Assembly (NCBI GenBank): GCA_016647705.1 | Contig: CM028335.1 | Span: forward strand, 6,650,579 to 6,714,578 | Source of the DNA: Eucommia ulmoides | Taxonomy: Eukaryota; Streptophyta; Magnoliopsida; Garryales; Eucommiaceae | Direction of reading: 5' to 3' | Length of the DNA stretch: 64,000 nt | In this document: positions 11,040-21,718 of the stretch, piece by piece | Position numbering within the stretch: position 1 is the first letter of the stretch | Layout: the number at the start of each line of letters is the position of its first letter | Translations under genes and position numbers: made by a program | Notes under the pieces: model-generated | Database searches by the model: none | The model's input: only the letters and a program-made list of their open reading frames with translations | What the model was told of the DNA's origin: nothing

Positions 11040-12200
11040 GAATGAACTGGAAAATCAATCTGAAATGAAATACTTGGAATAATAAAAATCACCAAGTGCA
11101 AGAACGAACTGACAAATCAGTTTGAGAATGAAATACTTGTGGTTATAAAAATCATCAAGTGTAAATGTAAGAACAAATTGACAAATCAGTTTGAAATGAA
11201 ACACTTGTGGTGATAAAAATCACCAAGTGTAAGTGTAAGAACGAATTGTTAAATCAATTCAAAATGAAACACTTGTGGTGATAAAAATCACCAAGTGTAA
11301 GTATAAGAACGAACTGACAAATCAATTCAGAAAAGAAACACTTATAGTGATAAAAATCACCAAGTGTAAGTGTAAGAACGAACTGACAAATCAGTTCGAA
11401 ACAAAACACTTGTGGTGATAAAAATCACCAAGGGTAAGTGTAAGAACGAACTGACAAATCAGTTTGGAATCAAAACACTTGTTGTGATAAAAATCATCAA
11501 GTCTAAGTGTAAGAACGAACTGACAAATCAGTTTGAAATGAAACACTTGTGGTAATAAAAATCACCAAGTATAAGTGTAAGAATGAACCAATAAATCAGT
11601 TCAGAAAGAAAACACTTGTAGTGATAAAAATTATCAAGTGTAAGTGTAAAAACGAAATAACAAATCAATTCGAAATAAAACACTTGAAGTGATAAAAATC
11701 ACCAAGTGTAACTATAAGAATGAACTGATGAGACCAATTCGGAAAGGAAACACTCAAAGTGATGAAAATCACCAAATGTAAATGCAAGACCGAACTGATG
11801 AGATCAGTTCGGAAAAGAGGCACTTACAGTGATGAAAGTCGCTATGTGCGAAAACAAATGATGAACCGATAAAATCAGATCGGAACGAATTACCAATGGT
11901 GATAAAAATCACCAATTGTGAAAAAATAATAAGGCATGAGAAAAATAAAAAAGCGAACTATTTAAAAATAGTTCGACTTAATCACTACATGTGATAAAGG
12001 CGAACGACAGATATCAATTCGGATGAATCGCTAATGGCGAACTGCTAAAACCAATTTAGACCAATAAATCGCTAAGCGCGATTGATGAATTCTAAAAAGT
12101 GCTAAGTGCGGGAAAGAAGTGAACTAATAAAAATAAGTTCAGATCAATCACTCAACATGAGAAAAAGAGAACTATTAAAAACCGTTCGGAGTAATAACTA
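11040..12200. repeat. Hairpin minisatellite, about 68-bp period, 11-12 copies
   Basis: Units recur at about 67-70 base spacing from 11100 to 11780 and decay up to about 12200. Each unit contains two separate inverted repeats: GAACTGACAAATCAGTTC, and ACACTTGTGGTGAT facing ATCACCAAGTGT across an AAAA loop. Some changes in one hairpin arm appear to be matched in the other. Similar but looser hairpins (CGAACTATTT facing AATAGTTCG) continue past the regular array. Such arrays are known in the non-coding parts of some long plant LTR elements, but no LTR can be paired with it here. Confidence 0.8.
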
Positions 12201-12629
12201 AATATAAGAAGAAAAGATGACCCTTCGTCTCACTTCTTCGAATCAACACTCAGGTCGGGGGACAAAAGATGAGGGAAAATTCTCACTTCTATATTCAGTT
12301 TTCTAAGAGGAGTTTGATAAAGAAATTGGGCCAATATTTTAGGTCCAATAATGGAAAAGATATGACCGATAAAACCGAGCTAGGAAAAGGCTTGCTATGG
12401 GCAACTCAACGCATAGCTCGGAAGAAACCTATCACGATAAGCTCACAGATCACCCTGGGCATGCACAATAAAGAGACCCAATACTCCGAAAGAGTCAGGC
12501 CGTGGATGTTGGTCCAAACCGGTAATCGAAGCTAAAGAACAGAGACAAAGGAGATAGGGAAGGGAATTAGAGGGTTACCCTTCTCTTTTGGAGGCTGGAA
12601 AAGGAGATGGGGAAGGGAATTAGGGGGTT
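12201..12629. other. Unassigned stretch between the minisatellite and the solo LTR
   Basis: An open frame at 12269-12535 (+) has no motif I recognise. The stretch may be the flank of the element that held the minisatellite. A GGAAGGGAATTAG run occurs at about 12557 and 12611, and again after the solo LTR at about 13250. Confidence 0.35.
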
Positions 12630-12634
12630 TTGTA

Positions 12635-13224
12635 TGTTAGTTATATGTTAATGTCCCACATGACATATATGATTTTTTTGGTCTCTAAAATGAAGTTATT
12701 TGATCTAATCTCTAGAGTATCGGTTGATATAATGAGAGAAGTAGTTTCCTAGCGGTTAGTAAACGGTCGGGAAGTTAAGTGGCAGTTACTCCTTACTCCT
12801 TTATTTTGATGTGAAGTGGAGTGAAGGTTACTAAACTGTCGGGAAGTTAAGTGGCGGTTATTCCTTAACTCCTTACTTTGAAGGGAAGTGGAGTGGCGGT
12901 TTACAAAACCGTCGGTGGTTACCAAAAGGAAATATGTCCTCTCTCTACCCATATAAATATCATTTGTACGAATTTCATCTTTTGTGTGTGAGAATGCAAT
13001 TCTTTACTAAGAGAAAGGGTTAAGAGAGATAAACTTATCTCCTGGAGAATTCTACATTTTCAGATCAAGAACTAATTGAAGAAATTGTTGTGGATTCCGA
13101 TCAAGAACTAATTGAAAAAATTGCTATGGATTCTGGTATGTTATTTATGTTTGTGAAAATCATGCTAGTCAAGATCTTTAAATATATAAATAATTAAGTC
13201 TTCCGCATAATTACAAAATTTACA
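12635..13224 (+). mobile_element. Solo LTR, 590 bp
   Basis: The block starts TGTTAGTTATATGTTAATGT and ends AAAATTTACA, and is flanked by identical 5-bp duplications TTGTA at 12630-12634 and 13225-13229. A TATA-like CCATATAAATATC lies near 12949. Inside, a GGGAAGTTAAGTGGCGGTTA-type stretch is duplicated (about 12770 and 12841) and a GATCAAGAACTAATTGAA stretch is duplicated (about 13063 and 13099). No internal domain remains. The size and layout suit Ty1/copia, but the family is not certain. Confidence 0.8.
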
Positions 13225-13231
13225 TTGTATA

Positions 13232-13660
13232 CTAGAAAAGGAGAAGGGGGAAGGGAATTAGGGGGGTCTCCCTTAATTGCATTTTATTCCCCTAAAGTTT
13301 AATCGAATTGTATTTTATATCTTTATGGTATTTTTATTGAAATCTGTTTTTCAATAAACGAATTTCGAAACCGTTTTACGTGTTTTGTGTATACGAGTGT
13401 ATATATGTGTTTTCAGTAGTTAATTATTATAATTATAATTATTTGGTTAAGAACTCTTCTATAGTTACATTATTGGTTAGATGTTTGAATATTTTTATAT
13501 GAACTATTTTTTTTTTTTTTTGTGAAATTGAGAGATTTGGAATACAATCGATCGATCAAAGTTGGCGGATTGATTCAACAAAAAAATGAGCTATTTTTTT
13601 TTTTTATGAAATTGAGAGATTTGGAATACAAATGTGATTTTGTTTGTGACGTTAGAAAAT
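13232..13660. repeat. Dispersed repeat J, copy 1
   Basis: 13320-13660 matches 63690-64000 in direct orientation (shared GAATTTCGAAACC, ATTATTGGTTAGATGTTTGAATA and GAGATTTGGAATACAA). The preceding 13250-13335 matches the reverse complement of about 63590-63665 (shared GGGGTCTCCCT). One of the two copies therefore holds a small inversion or a rearranged junction. No protein is encoded. Confidence 0.7.
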
Positions 13661-13977
13661 CAACATATACTCTTGATTTACACTTTGCATCCCTTAACTA
13701 ATCATAAATTGGATTCAATATTATAAAATTAGTTGAATGTATATTCTATAGTTACGTTATTGGTTAGATGTTTGAATGAATATTCTTGAACTTTATTAGT
13801 TGTTTTTTTGGGTAAAATTCGTAAGAAATTGCTAACGATTATAAATTTGTAATTTTTGGACAGGGTGAAAATATAAAAGAAAGAAAATATAGGAGGAGAA
13901 CACAATTATCGCTCCCAAAATACTCGATCGCATTCCCGAATCGATCGAAGTGTTTCGGTGGATTTCGCGCTCAGTCG

Positions 13978-14155
13978 ATGGCGCGTGACATTCCGACGAG
14001 CACCACCTCGGCCAGCAATGACGAAGTTCTAATGTCAAATAAGGGATGTGAGTCGAGTGGGATTTACCGACGAATTCGTGAAGGAAATGGAGCCCCGGTT
14101 CATGAAGGCGTTCGAGTGAAGTTATACTTTAGAGAGAGCAAAGTGGGTCTGACGG
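13978..14155 (+). CDS. Unrecognised short reading frame, possible first exon
   Basis: A frame beginning MARDIPTSTTSASN and running to KLYFRESKVGLT, where a GT donor-like CGGTAAAT follows at about 14155. Base composition is more even than in the surrounding AT-rich DNA, and a GATCGATCGAAG-rich leader precedes it. No domain is recognised and no second exon could be linked, since the next 400 bases look like a foldback repeat. It may be a gene fragment. Confidence 0.2.
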
Positions 14156-14204
14156 TAAATAACATATTTGACCTTTTTAATTGCTTTATTCATCTTACTC
14201 TCAT

Positions 14205-14564
14205 GGTAAATTACACATTTTACCCTTTTAATTGCTTTAGCCTAATCATTTTAAATGTTGCATTTTGGTCCTTGAAACTTTAAATGGTTACATATTTTAC
14301 TTTAACCTAAAACTTTTAAATGGTTGCATATCGCTCCTAAAATCTCTTAATTCATATTAAATTGGCCCACCTCCCACCTTCAAGGGCAAATTTTAAAATA
14401 AATAAATAAATAAATAAGGGCTGAATAGTATGTAATTAGTTGGATGAAAACGACACATTTAAAATGTTTATGTTGTGAGGTGAAAGAAATATAGATATTG
14501 ACAGGAAAAGATGTAATTTACCATGATGAATAAAGCAATGAATGGGGTAAATGTGTAGTTTACC
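14205..14564. mobile_element. Small foldback (MITE-like) element
   Basis: The left end GGTAAATTACACATTTTACC and, on the opposite strand, the right end GGTAAACTACACATTTACC form inverted repeats extending about 40 bases, up to ATTGCTTTA. The total is about 360 bases. No convincing target duplication was found, so the superfamily is open. Confidence 0.45.
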
Positions 14565-15019
14565 ATCAGAGGCAAGGTGCTTTGCTGATGTAGAGAATTT
14601 AATTTCGAGCATTTAATTACACTTTTCTCCCCTTAAGTTTATATTAAATTATACTATACAAAGACAATTGCATCTGAATTGTTGATTGATGAATTTTAAC
14701 CAAGCTATGAACATATATATTTTGAAAAATTTCTACTATGTTTTGCTAACAGAGTCTATCGAAACAAATACTTTAAAATTAAGATACAATATAATGTAAT
14801 TAAAAGTTAGGTGTAAAGGTATAATTTAGTCGAAACAAATACTTTAAAATTCAGGTGTAAGCGTGTAATTTAGTCCACTCTCATCCCCTCCATTTTAATG
14901 CTTTACCCCTTCTTCACAAGACCCACTTCAACTTCCGCCGCATGCAACTATTAGTTGTTTTAACGAAAATCAATGAATTCTAGGATTTAGTTTTGGTGAA
15001 ATTATAGTGAAAATTAGAA

Positions 15020-15440
15020 GGATTGTGGAGAGAGAAAGGTTTCAGAACATGGAGGTTTTAGAGAGAGAGTAGAGAGAGACAGAGAAGCAGAGAGCGAGAC
15101 GGAAACCGCGTCGACAGAAGGTGACGCAAGCCATGAGCGGCGATGCAGCGAGCAGGTCGAGAATGATGCGACGTTCAGGAGCGGCGATTGCAACGGCGGA
15201 GGCAGTGAGCAAGAGCGGCGAGATTGAACAACGAAGACGAAAGTTTCGGACCGCCGACGCACGCCACCGGAGCGTGAACCCACCATTTCCCAGCTGAAAC
15301 TCCCTATAAATACACGAACCCTCGACGCAAAAATCTTCATCAACTGGCTCCCCACTCTCCGACGGCCTCTCTCTCTCTCTCTCCACTCTCTCTCTAAACC
15401 TCCACTTCTCTCTACTCTCTCTCTAAAATCGGAGATGAAC
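15020..15440. repeat. GA/CT-rich imperfect inverted repeat
   Basis: A GA-rich block (about 15040-15100, with TGGAGGTTTTAGAGAGAG) is mirrored by a CT-rich block (about 15360-15430, with CTCTCTCTAAACCTCCA). Between them is a more GC-rich stretch with a TATA-like CCTATAAATACACG on the plus strand at about 15303. Long open frames here arise from GA/CT simple sequence and are not called as genes. Confidence 0.5.
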
Positions 15441-15629
15441 CCTGGTGTTGGGGGAGTCTTGCGAAGAGGGTGACTGCACCGGCGGAAGAGATGAAGAAGA
15501 CGACGTGAGAGAGTTGAGAGTGAAAGTGACAATAGAGAGAGACAGAGGATTGTAGAGAGTGAGAGCGGGAGTGGGAGAGAGACGACAGGATGAAGGAGAG
15601 AGATTTTAATTACTTTACTTTCCACCAAT

Positions 15630-16240
15630 GTTTTCAAAACCGGACCGGACATCGAACCGGAAAGGCCACTGGGTCAAGGTCATCGATTGAATCGGTGGGC
15701 GAACCGCAGTTTAACCGGTAACATCATAATTACGTCATATTTATTTAAATAAAAAATACAATATATATATATATATATATACATATACAGTTACACAGAA
15801 CTAGTGATCAACAATCAAGTGATCAACAACTAGTGAAGAACAAAACTCAACAATCAACAACTAGTGAAGAACAAAACTCAACAATCACTTCCAATCAGAT
15901 TCAGAGTCTTAGACGAAAAAAAAAAACTTACTGCAGGCAGTCTGTGCCGTCGGTGCAGTGTGTGCCGTCGATGCAGTCAGTGCCGTAGTCCGCCATCCGC
16001 CGTAATCTGCTCTGCCGTCGTCCGCCGTCGTCGTCGAAGGTAGCACTTGTTGGGAAGTCGTCATGATAAAATTAGTTGAAATCTGAGTGATGACTCTTGG
16101 GAATGGTTGAAATCGGACAAGATTAGGGTGAAATTGGAGATGGAATTGAGAGTTTGAGACTTGAAAGAGAGAAATTGAGAAAGGAAAGGGAGCGCTGCTG
16201 CGATCGATGGGTTAGGATGTAGGTTTTGTTTTTGGGGGGT
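15630..16240. other. Unclassified repeat-like DNA
   Basis: It starts with an ACCGG-rich stretch (AAACCGGACCGGACATCGAA near 15637, TTTAACCGGTAAC near 15711), which resembles plant DNA-transposon termini. It then has an (AT)n run, a duplicated AACTAGTGAAGAACAAAACT (about 15828 and 15858) and a repeated TGCAGTCTGTGCCGTCG-like stretch near 15940-16000. No protein or clear terminal pair was found. Confidence 0.35.
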
Positions 16241-16294
16241 GAATATTTATATGGGGTGGGAAAGTGTCAAAGTCCACCCTGCCCGTGAGAGGCG

Positions 16295-17300
16295 TGTTTA
16301 ATCCCACATCGCTTGTGTTACTGGATCATGAGCTATATATAAAGTCCAAGACGATCCTCATTTTACAAGGTATCTTTTGAGAGTGAGTGAGTTCCATTGA
16401 ATTTTTACAGAAATTCTCTTCTCTAGAGACGCATTTTGAAAGTGAATTAGGCTTATTGGATTTCTACAATTTCTAAAAAGGCATGTTTTCATGACAGTCG
16501 CAACCCTAAAAAAGTTGCAACTCTTGAAGATTGCAACCTTTAATCTGAAGACTTGTCACTCTGAGACTAAGGTGACAATTAAAATAACTATCATTATAAA
16601 TTTTCAAAAAATTAAATAAAAATTTAATTGAGATAACATCTAGTGCATCTCGCCTAAGTGCTACCATCTAAGCGCCTTCCACCCCACCCCACGCACTTGT
16701 GAGTTTCAAGTATCATGCCTTTCTTTTTGTATGGAAGGAGCATAACTTAACAGTCTGTATGGATCGAGTGAAAAAAAGAGAGAAAAAAGAGGAGAAAACT
16801 AGCTTGCATGTTTGGATGGAGGGAAAGAGAAGGCGAGGAGGGAAGATTTGGAAAGAAACCATTTACTCTCTCCTTTCAATCTTTGTTTAATTTTACTATT
16901 TTCTTCTTATTTAATATATTTTATTAAAAACTATATTTTATTAATATCTGTTGAATCTCACATTGCTTGTGTTACTTGATCCTGAGCTACATATAAAATC
17001 TACCGCAACCCTCCGCTTACAAGACATATTTCAAGAGTGAGTTAGGACCCTCGATATCCGTTTGCAGTGGTTTGTCAAAGTTCACCCTATGCGTGAGGTG
17101 GCAAGTTGAATCCCACATTGTGTTGCCCCCCTCGATATTCGTTCACAGTAGTTTGACAAAGTCCACCCTAGCATGAGAGGGTGTGTTGAATCTCACATTG
17201 TTTGTGTTACCTAATCCTGAGTTGTATAAAAAATCTAGGGAAATCTTTCTTTTACAAGGTGTCTTTATAGATTGAGTGAGGCCCATTAGATTTCAATCTC
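16295..17300 (+). repeat. Fragments of a short LTR (TRIM-like) family, 3-4 copies
   Basis: Starts resembling TGTTGAATCCCACATTGCTT occur at 16295, 16949, about 17104 and 17184. Three continue GTGTTAC..GATCCTGAGCTATATATAAA, a compact promoter-like core, then TTTTACAAGG and GAGTGAGT. Spacers share AGTCCACCCT..GTGAGAGG. This looks like a broken tandem cluster of short LTRs. No coding domain is seen, and boundaries are approximate. Confidence 0.5.
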
Positions 17301-17539
17301 CTACATGTACGTGTATGTGTGTGTATGAAGGGTATAGTAGTCATACTATATAATGAAAAGTGGATTCTTTCCCTTCATCCAAACACAAGGAAAGACAATT
17401 TACCTGCCTTTCCCATCCCTTCTCTCACTTTCCTTCCTTCCCTCCAGACTGATCGTAAAGTGTTAGTGTCAAGCTATATAGATATCAACAAAGTTTGCTC
17501 CTTTTAGAGAGTGGGATAGACACTCCTTTATATTACAAA
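17301..17539. other. Junction between repeats and the TNL remnant
   Basis: Nothing coding recognised. A pyrimidine-rich stretch at about 17400-17450 (TTTCCCATCCCTTCTCTCAC) weakly mirrors a purine-rich stretch at about 16800-16850, as though a small inverted-repeat element had been split by the short-LTR cluster. Confidence 0.3.
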
Positions 17540-18019
17540 CTAAAATTCAACCGCACCTGTGTTTCTTCTGGGCGACATCCAAGAGGAAAAGAATGGGACG
17601 CAAAATTTGGGGGACAATCTCTTGTTGCAGCCTTGCAGCGCTAAGGTGGTGAGGTTCTTCAGTAAAGCAACAGAGAATGGTAGTTCTTTAATTCCGGTTC
17701 CGATTGCGAAAATCTCCGTTAAAGCTTCCATGTCTCCCAGGTTCTCAGGCAACGTCTATAGATTGGAGCAGCCCGTGAGGTTGAGAAATTTAAGGGACTT
17801 TAGCCTGCCAATGGTACCAGGAATGTCCTTAAGGTTCTTGCAATCTTTCAAATTCAAGTGGAGAAGGCTCTCTATAAGCCCGATTGATGGGTGGATTTCA
17901 AACAGACTTGTACAACCATCAAGCAACAATGTCTCCAACTTTGGTGCTCTAGCAAAGTTGGGGATGTTTGTTAGGCTTTCACAATGGTTGAGATCTAGTA
18001 TCTTTAGATTTTTCAAGAA
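17540..18019 (-). pseudogene. TNL pseudogene: leucine-rich repeat exon (exon 4)
   Basis: Four to five plant LRR units of the kind that recognise or guard a pathogen target in TNL receptors. The exon begins at an AG acceptor (18020-18021) with FLKNLKILDLNHCESL and continues through LETLLLDGCTSL, LLHLNLKDCKNLKDIP, FLNLTGCSNL, TLPENLGDMEAL and LTTLALQGCN. A TAG stop lies between CSNL and TLPENL, at 17753-17755, where relatives have lysine (AAG), so it is probably one base change. After FFSSWMSPRRN the frame ends at about 17540 and the remaining LRRs are missing. Codons otherwise read cleanly. It is the last identifiable part of the gene whose other exons lie at 18103-32054. Confidence 0.85.
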
Positions 18020-18102
18020 CTGTTGAAACAAACAAAGAGAACAATCGAATTAGGGTTCTTAAGTTTGAGTACTATGGTAATTTTTAGGTACCATTAATAT
18101 AC

Positions 18103-18203
18103 CTTTTTGTCTTGCCCGACCAGCTCGAAGCTACTGAATTTCAAGTCAAGAACGACGACATTCTGTAGATCACACTCTGAGGGTATAGATTTCATAGGAC
18201 AAT
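18103..18203 (-). pseudogene. TNL pseudogene: exon 3, downstream half
   Basis: LRR-start sequence CPMKSIPSECDLQNVVVLDL then FELVGQDKK, ending at an AAG/GT donor (18102-18101). The intron 18020-18102 leads to exon 4. The upstream half of the exon lies at 23809-23988, beyond a 5.6-kb LTR element. Taking out the element and one 5-bp duplication brings the two halves together in one frame within a typical ELKWL..W..CPMKSIPSE motif of TNL proteins. Confidence 0.8.
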
Positions 18204-19768
18204 TGTCACACCCCAACCCACCCCGGGCTCCCGTCACCCGAGGCCAGGCATGACGTCGACCCGACATTACCTGATTAATCCACGAATATCCAAACATACA
18301 TATACCCATACACACTCGCACTACGGTAAATGATATTATTATTCCTTTTAGAAATACCTGAATCTTCTATGCCTCACAGCCGACCAACTCACCTCTAAAA
18401 TGTCACTACCTCCAGATTCTACCCTATGCCAGTAGTAGACCACCTCCTAACCGCGATACCTGAAACCCAAATTTTTTATCGGTGTGCTGTCTTCATAATA
18501 AAAACATTTCATGGATCAAGTATAAATAATAAACACCACATTTCGAAATATAATATTATATAATCACATACCCGGTTCTACTGCTATCAATGAAATAAAA
18601 AAATATAACAATAATACTGTATAGAAATCCAATTTTTCTGTCACCACTGATTTAAACTCATATATTTAAAATACCCGATCCAAATATTTTAAGTCAACCA
18701 ATGCAACAAATGATATATATACATCAATTCATTTTTTAAATAATATGTCTAAACTATATCATGTCCAAATATTTTAAAAACAGCCAATCCCAATATCATA
18801 AATCAAATCATCCAAACATTTCCTCAATATAAAATATTCCTCACATTTTCTCCTACTAGCCATAAGATCATTTTTACCTTATGATCGGGAGTTGCAACGG
18901 TACTGTACCACCCGCAGGGTTTGCATTCCCTGACCGGTCAATCTACATCCCTTACGGGAAGAAATTATGGCATAGTTGGACCAAACATCACTTTCTACCT
19001 TACAAACCGACTCGATCCAAAAATCCTTTTCCCACCTTTAAAACCAATCCATCGATCCAAAAATCATTTTTCCACTTTTAAAACAAATTTGATCCCAAAT
19101 TCATTTTCCACTGTTAAAACCCGACTTGATAAAAAAAACAAAAAAAAAAAAACACATTTTTAAATGTAATATCATAAAGACAACCGTATATCATATACCA
19201 TACTGAAACCAATTTTCCAAACTGTCACCCATACTGAAATCAATTCCAAACTGTCACTCATACTGAAACCAATTTCCAAACTGTCACCACGTAATGAAAT
19301 TATATATTTAACACACCTAAAACCGCTTAATCCTTATAAGTTGTAAATTTGTCCATTTTTAAATAGACACATTTTTCCACAATTTTTATGAAGATAAAAT
19401 TTTGTAAATTTATATAGAAGACAGTACACTCGCCTCTTTCTCCGCACTGCAAAAACGCCACTGTCCGAAACCTACTAGGACGTTGGCGCCTGTGAACCTA
19501 ACAACGATAGGCCTAAATATTTTACTTTAAAATAACCTAACTTGCAATGCAAACCCTAAATCTCATATTTCCATTTTGTAAATTTAATTATGCAAAATTG
19601 TCATTTCATTTATCTCACTACGTTAATATTCACTGTACGACATTATTAAAATTAGCGGTTACAAAATTATCGTAGCGATTACAAAATTTAATGCTACTAA
19701 TTTAATTTTAAATGGAAATCAAAATCGACTAATTTTAACATGGATAATAGTTAACGATTAAAATATTG
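18204..19768 (-). repeat. 3' LTR of element A (incomplete)
   Basis: This matches the right LTR from TGTCACACC onward, including CATTACCTGATTAATCCACG and CCCTGACCGGTCAATC-like runs. Homology stops at about 19768. A segment with three copies of CATACTGAAACCAATT (about 19198-19280) is found only here. Confidence 0.8.
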
Positions 19769-20064
19769 ATTCTTTGCTGGTCAATCGGGTCAATGGGGCA
19801 GTTATAATAGAGAATCCCTACACACACCGACAATAATAACCCGCCAACCCTAAAAAGTTTCGAACTTCAGTTACATTTTTTGGCTTTTCCCATTGGACAA
19901 CGACTTCAACTTTTTTTGGGTCCACTTGAATACCATCTCTTGAGATAACATGTCCCAAGAATACCACTTGATTCAACCAGAACTCTCATTTACTGACTTC
20001 CTCATACAACTGTTTCTCACGCAACGTCTGCAACACAATCTGGAGATGTTCTGCATGTTCTTCT

Positions 20065-20301
20065 CTACTTTGGAAAGTAGATTAATATATCATCGATAAA
20101 CACGATAATCAACTGATCCAAATAAAGTTGGAAGATCTGATTCATCAAATCCATAAAAACAGCAGGGGCATTTGTCAATCCAAATGACATAACAAAAAAT
20201 TCATAAGCTCCATATCTCGTACGAAACACTGTTTTCGCCACGTCACTGTTTCTGACTGTCAATTGGTGATACCCCGATCGAAGATCTATTTTGGAAAACA
20301 C
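20065..20301 (-). pseudogene. Reverse-transcriptase part of element A
   Basis: Ty3/gypsy reverse-transcriptase motifs [30 protein letters not shown] and the catalytic-site type [10 protein letters not shown]. It is a fossil of the element's polymerase. Confidence 0.85.
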
Positions 20302-20824
20302 TTTAGCATTCTGTAGCTAGTCGAACAGATTATCAATTCTAGGTAACGGGTATTTATTACTAACTGTCACCTTATTTAGTTGCTAACAATCAATACACAT
20401 CCTTAACGTGCCATACTTATTCTTTACGAATAACACCGGGGCTTCACGGAGAGAAACACTAAGTCTGATAAACTCGCGGTTTAACAAATCCTACAATCGG
20501 ATTTCCAATTATTTCAACTTGGTAGGCACCATTCGATAGGGTGGAATTGGTATCGGAACAGTTCCTGGAAGTAACGCAATAGTGAATTCCATCTCCCTAT
20601 CCATTGGCAACCCTGACAATTTTTTTTTTCTCTCTGGAAACACATCGGGAAAAATCCTTGACTACTAGAACATCTGCCACCTGAACTTTATTCTGCCTGA
20701 TGTCAATTACGTGCACAGAGTATCCCTGACATTCTTTCTTTCATAACTCCCTGGCTTCCAAGACTGAAATCAAACTGATTGGGGTAATGGTTTTATCCCC
20801 AAAAAATACAAACCCTGCCTCGCC

Positions 20825-21031
20825 TTAGATTTGGAAAGTAACTTCATTTTTAAAACAATCTACCGTGGCATGATAACTGGATAGCAAATCCATACCCAAT
20901 ATTACATCAAACTCATGAATACTCAGGGGTAGTAGATCTACTAATATCTCTCTATCACCAATCCGAAGCAGACTGTCTTTATACACACTATCTATCAACA
21001 CAAACTCATAGTTCTCGGCTGCTTCCCGCAC
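20825..21031 (-). pseudogene. Retropepsin-like protease part of element A
   Basis: The stretch DVILGMDLLSSYHATVDC is typical of the C-terminal part of plant Ty3/gypsy proteases. It lies upstream of the reverse transcriptase in the element's own orientation, as expected. Confidence 0.7.
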
Positions 21032-21718
21032 ATCTTTTTTTATTAATTTTTGTTGTGTTTACTAATTCCACACAACTTTTGATTTTGTCATTCCGTCAAC
21101 CTAGAACGTACTACTAAATTAAATTTTTTTTCAGAATCATCTACATCTTGTCTTTTCTATTTTTTATCAAACCAGGAGCAAATCTAAACTAAACATCGAA
21201 TTTGATTTTATACTACAGAACGGTTATCTTCTCCTGTTTCAATAATATGAATTCTCCCTCCAACAAAATTACAAGGTTTCCCCTTAGTATTGCCTAGAAG
21301 ACAGTTTTATACACACCCTTGGATGTTGTTTAATAATCCAACTTAGGTGTGCTTTGTCACACTATTGGTTTAACAACTACAGTATTGGGTGCTACTGATA
21401 GTGAACCCCAACGTCAAGTAATACGAATATGATTGTTTATCAGTTATAATTTAATATTTTAAACCACTAGCACCACCACAATCGTAATCCATCCATCACC
21501 ACCCAATCTACCGAATAGTGGTATCACAATTTTGTCGCACCCATTAATTGCTAAAAAAACAAATAACAATACACGACGCCAATGTACTATCTAATGCAAT
21601 GCAATAACTATCACTCATGTGCCGAACCCATCTATCGACACCCTATCTCATGGTCCACCATTGGCTCGACAAACTAAAATGTCTATAGAACCTATAATCT
21701 AGGCTCTAATACCACAAA

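Noticed and set aside
11040-11900. Regular repeat array with about 68-base period, CRISPR-like at first sight
   Set aside because: There are no unique spacers: whole units repeat in tandem and diverge. The context is a plant genome and no cas gene is present.
15014-15652. 212-residue minus-strand frame rich in Ser, Leu and Arg
   Set aside because: It is produced by GA/CT simple repeats. It has no domain, no splice support, and the opposite strand is equally open.
17559-18026. 155-residue plus-strand frame
   Set aside because: It is the complement of the TNL leucine-rich repeat exon, whose minus-strand product has clear LRR motifs.
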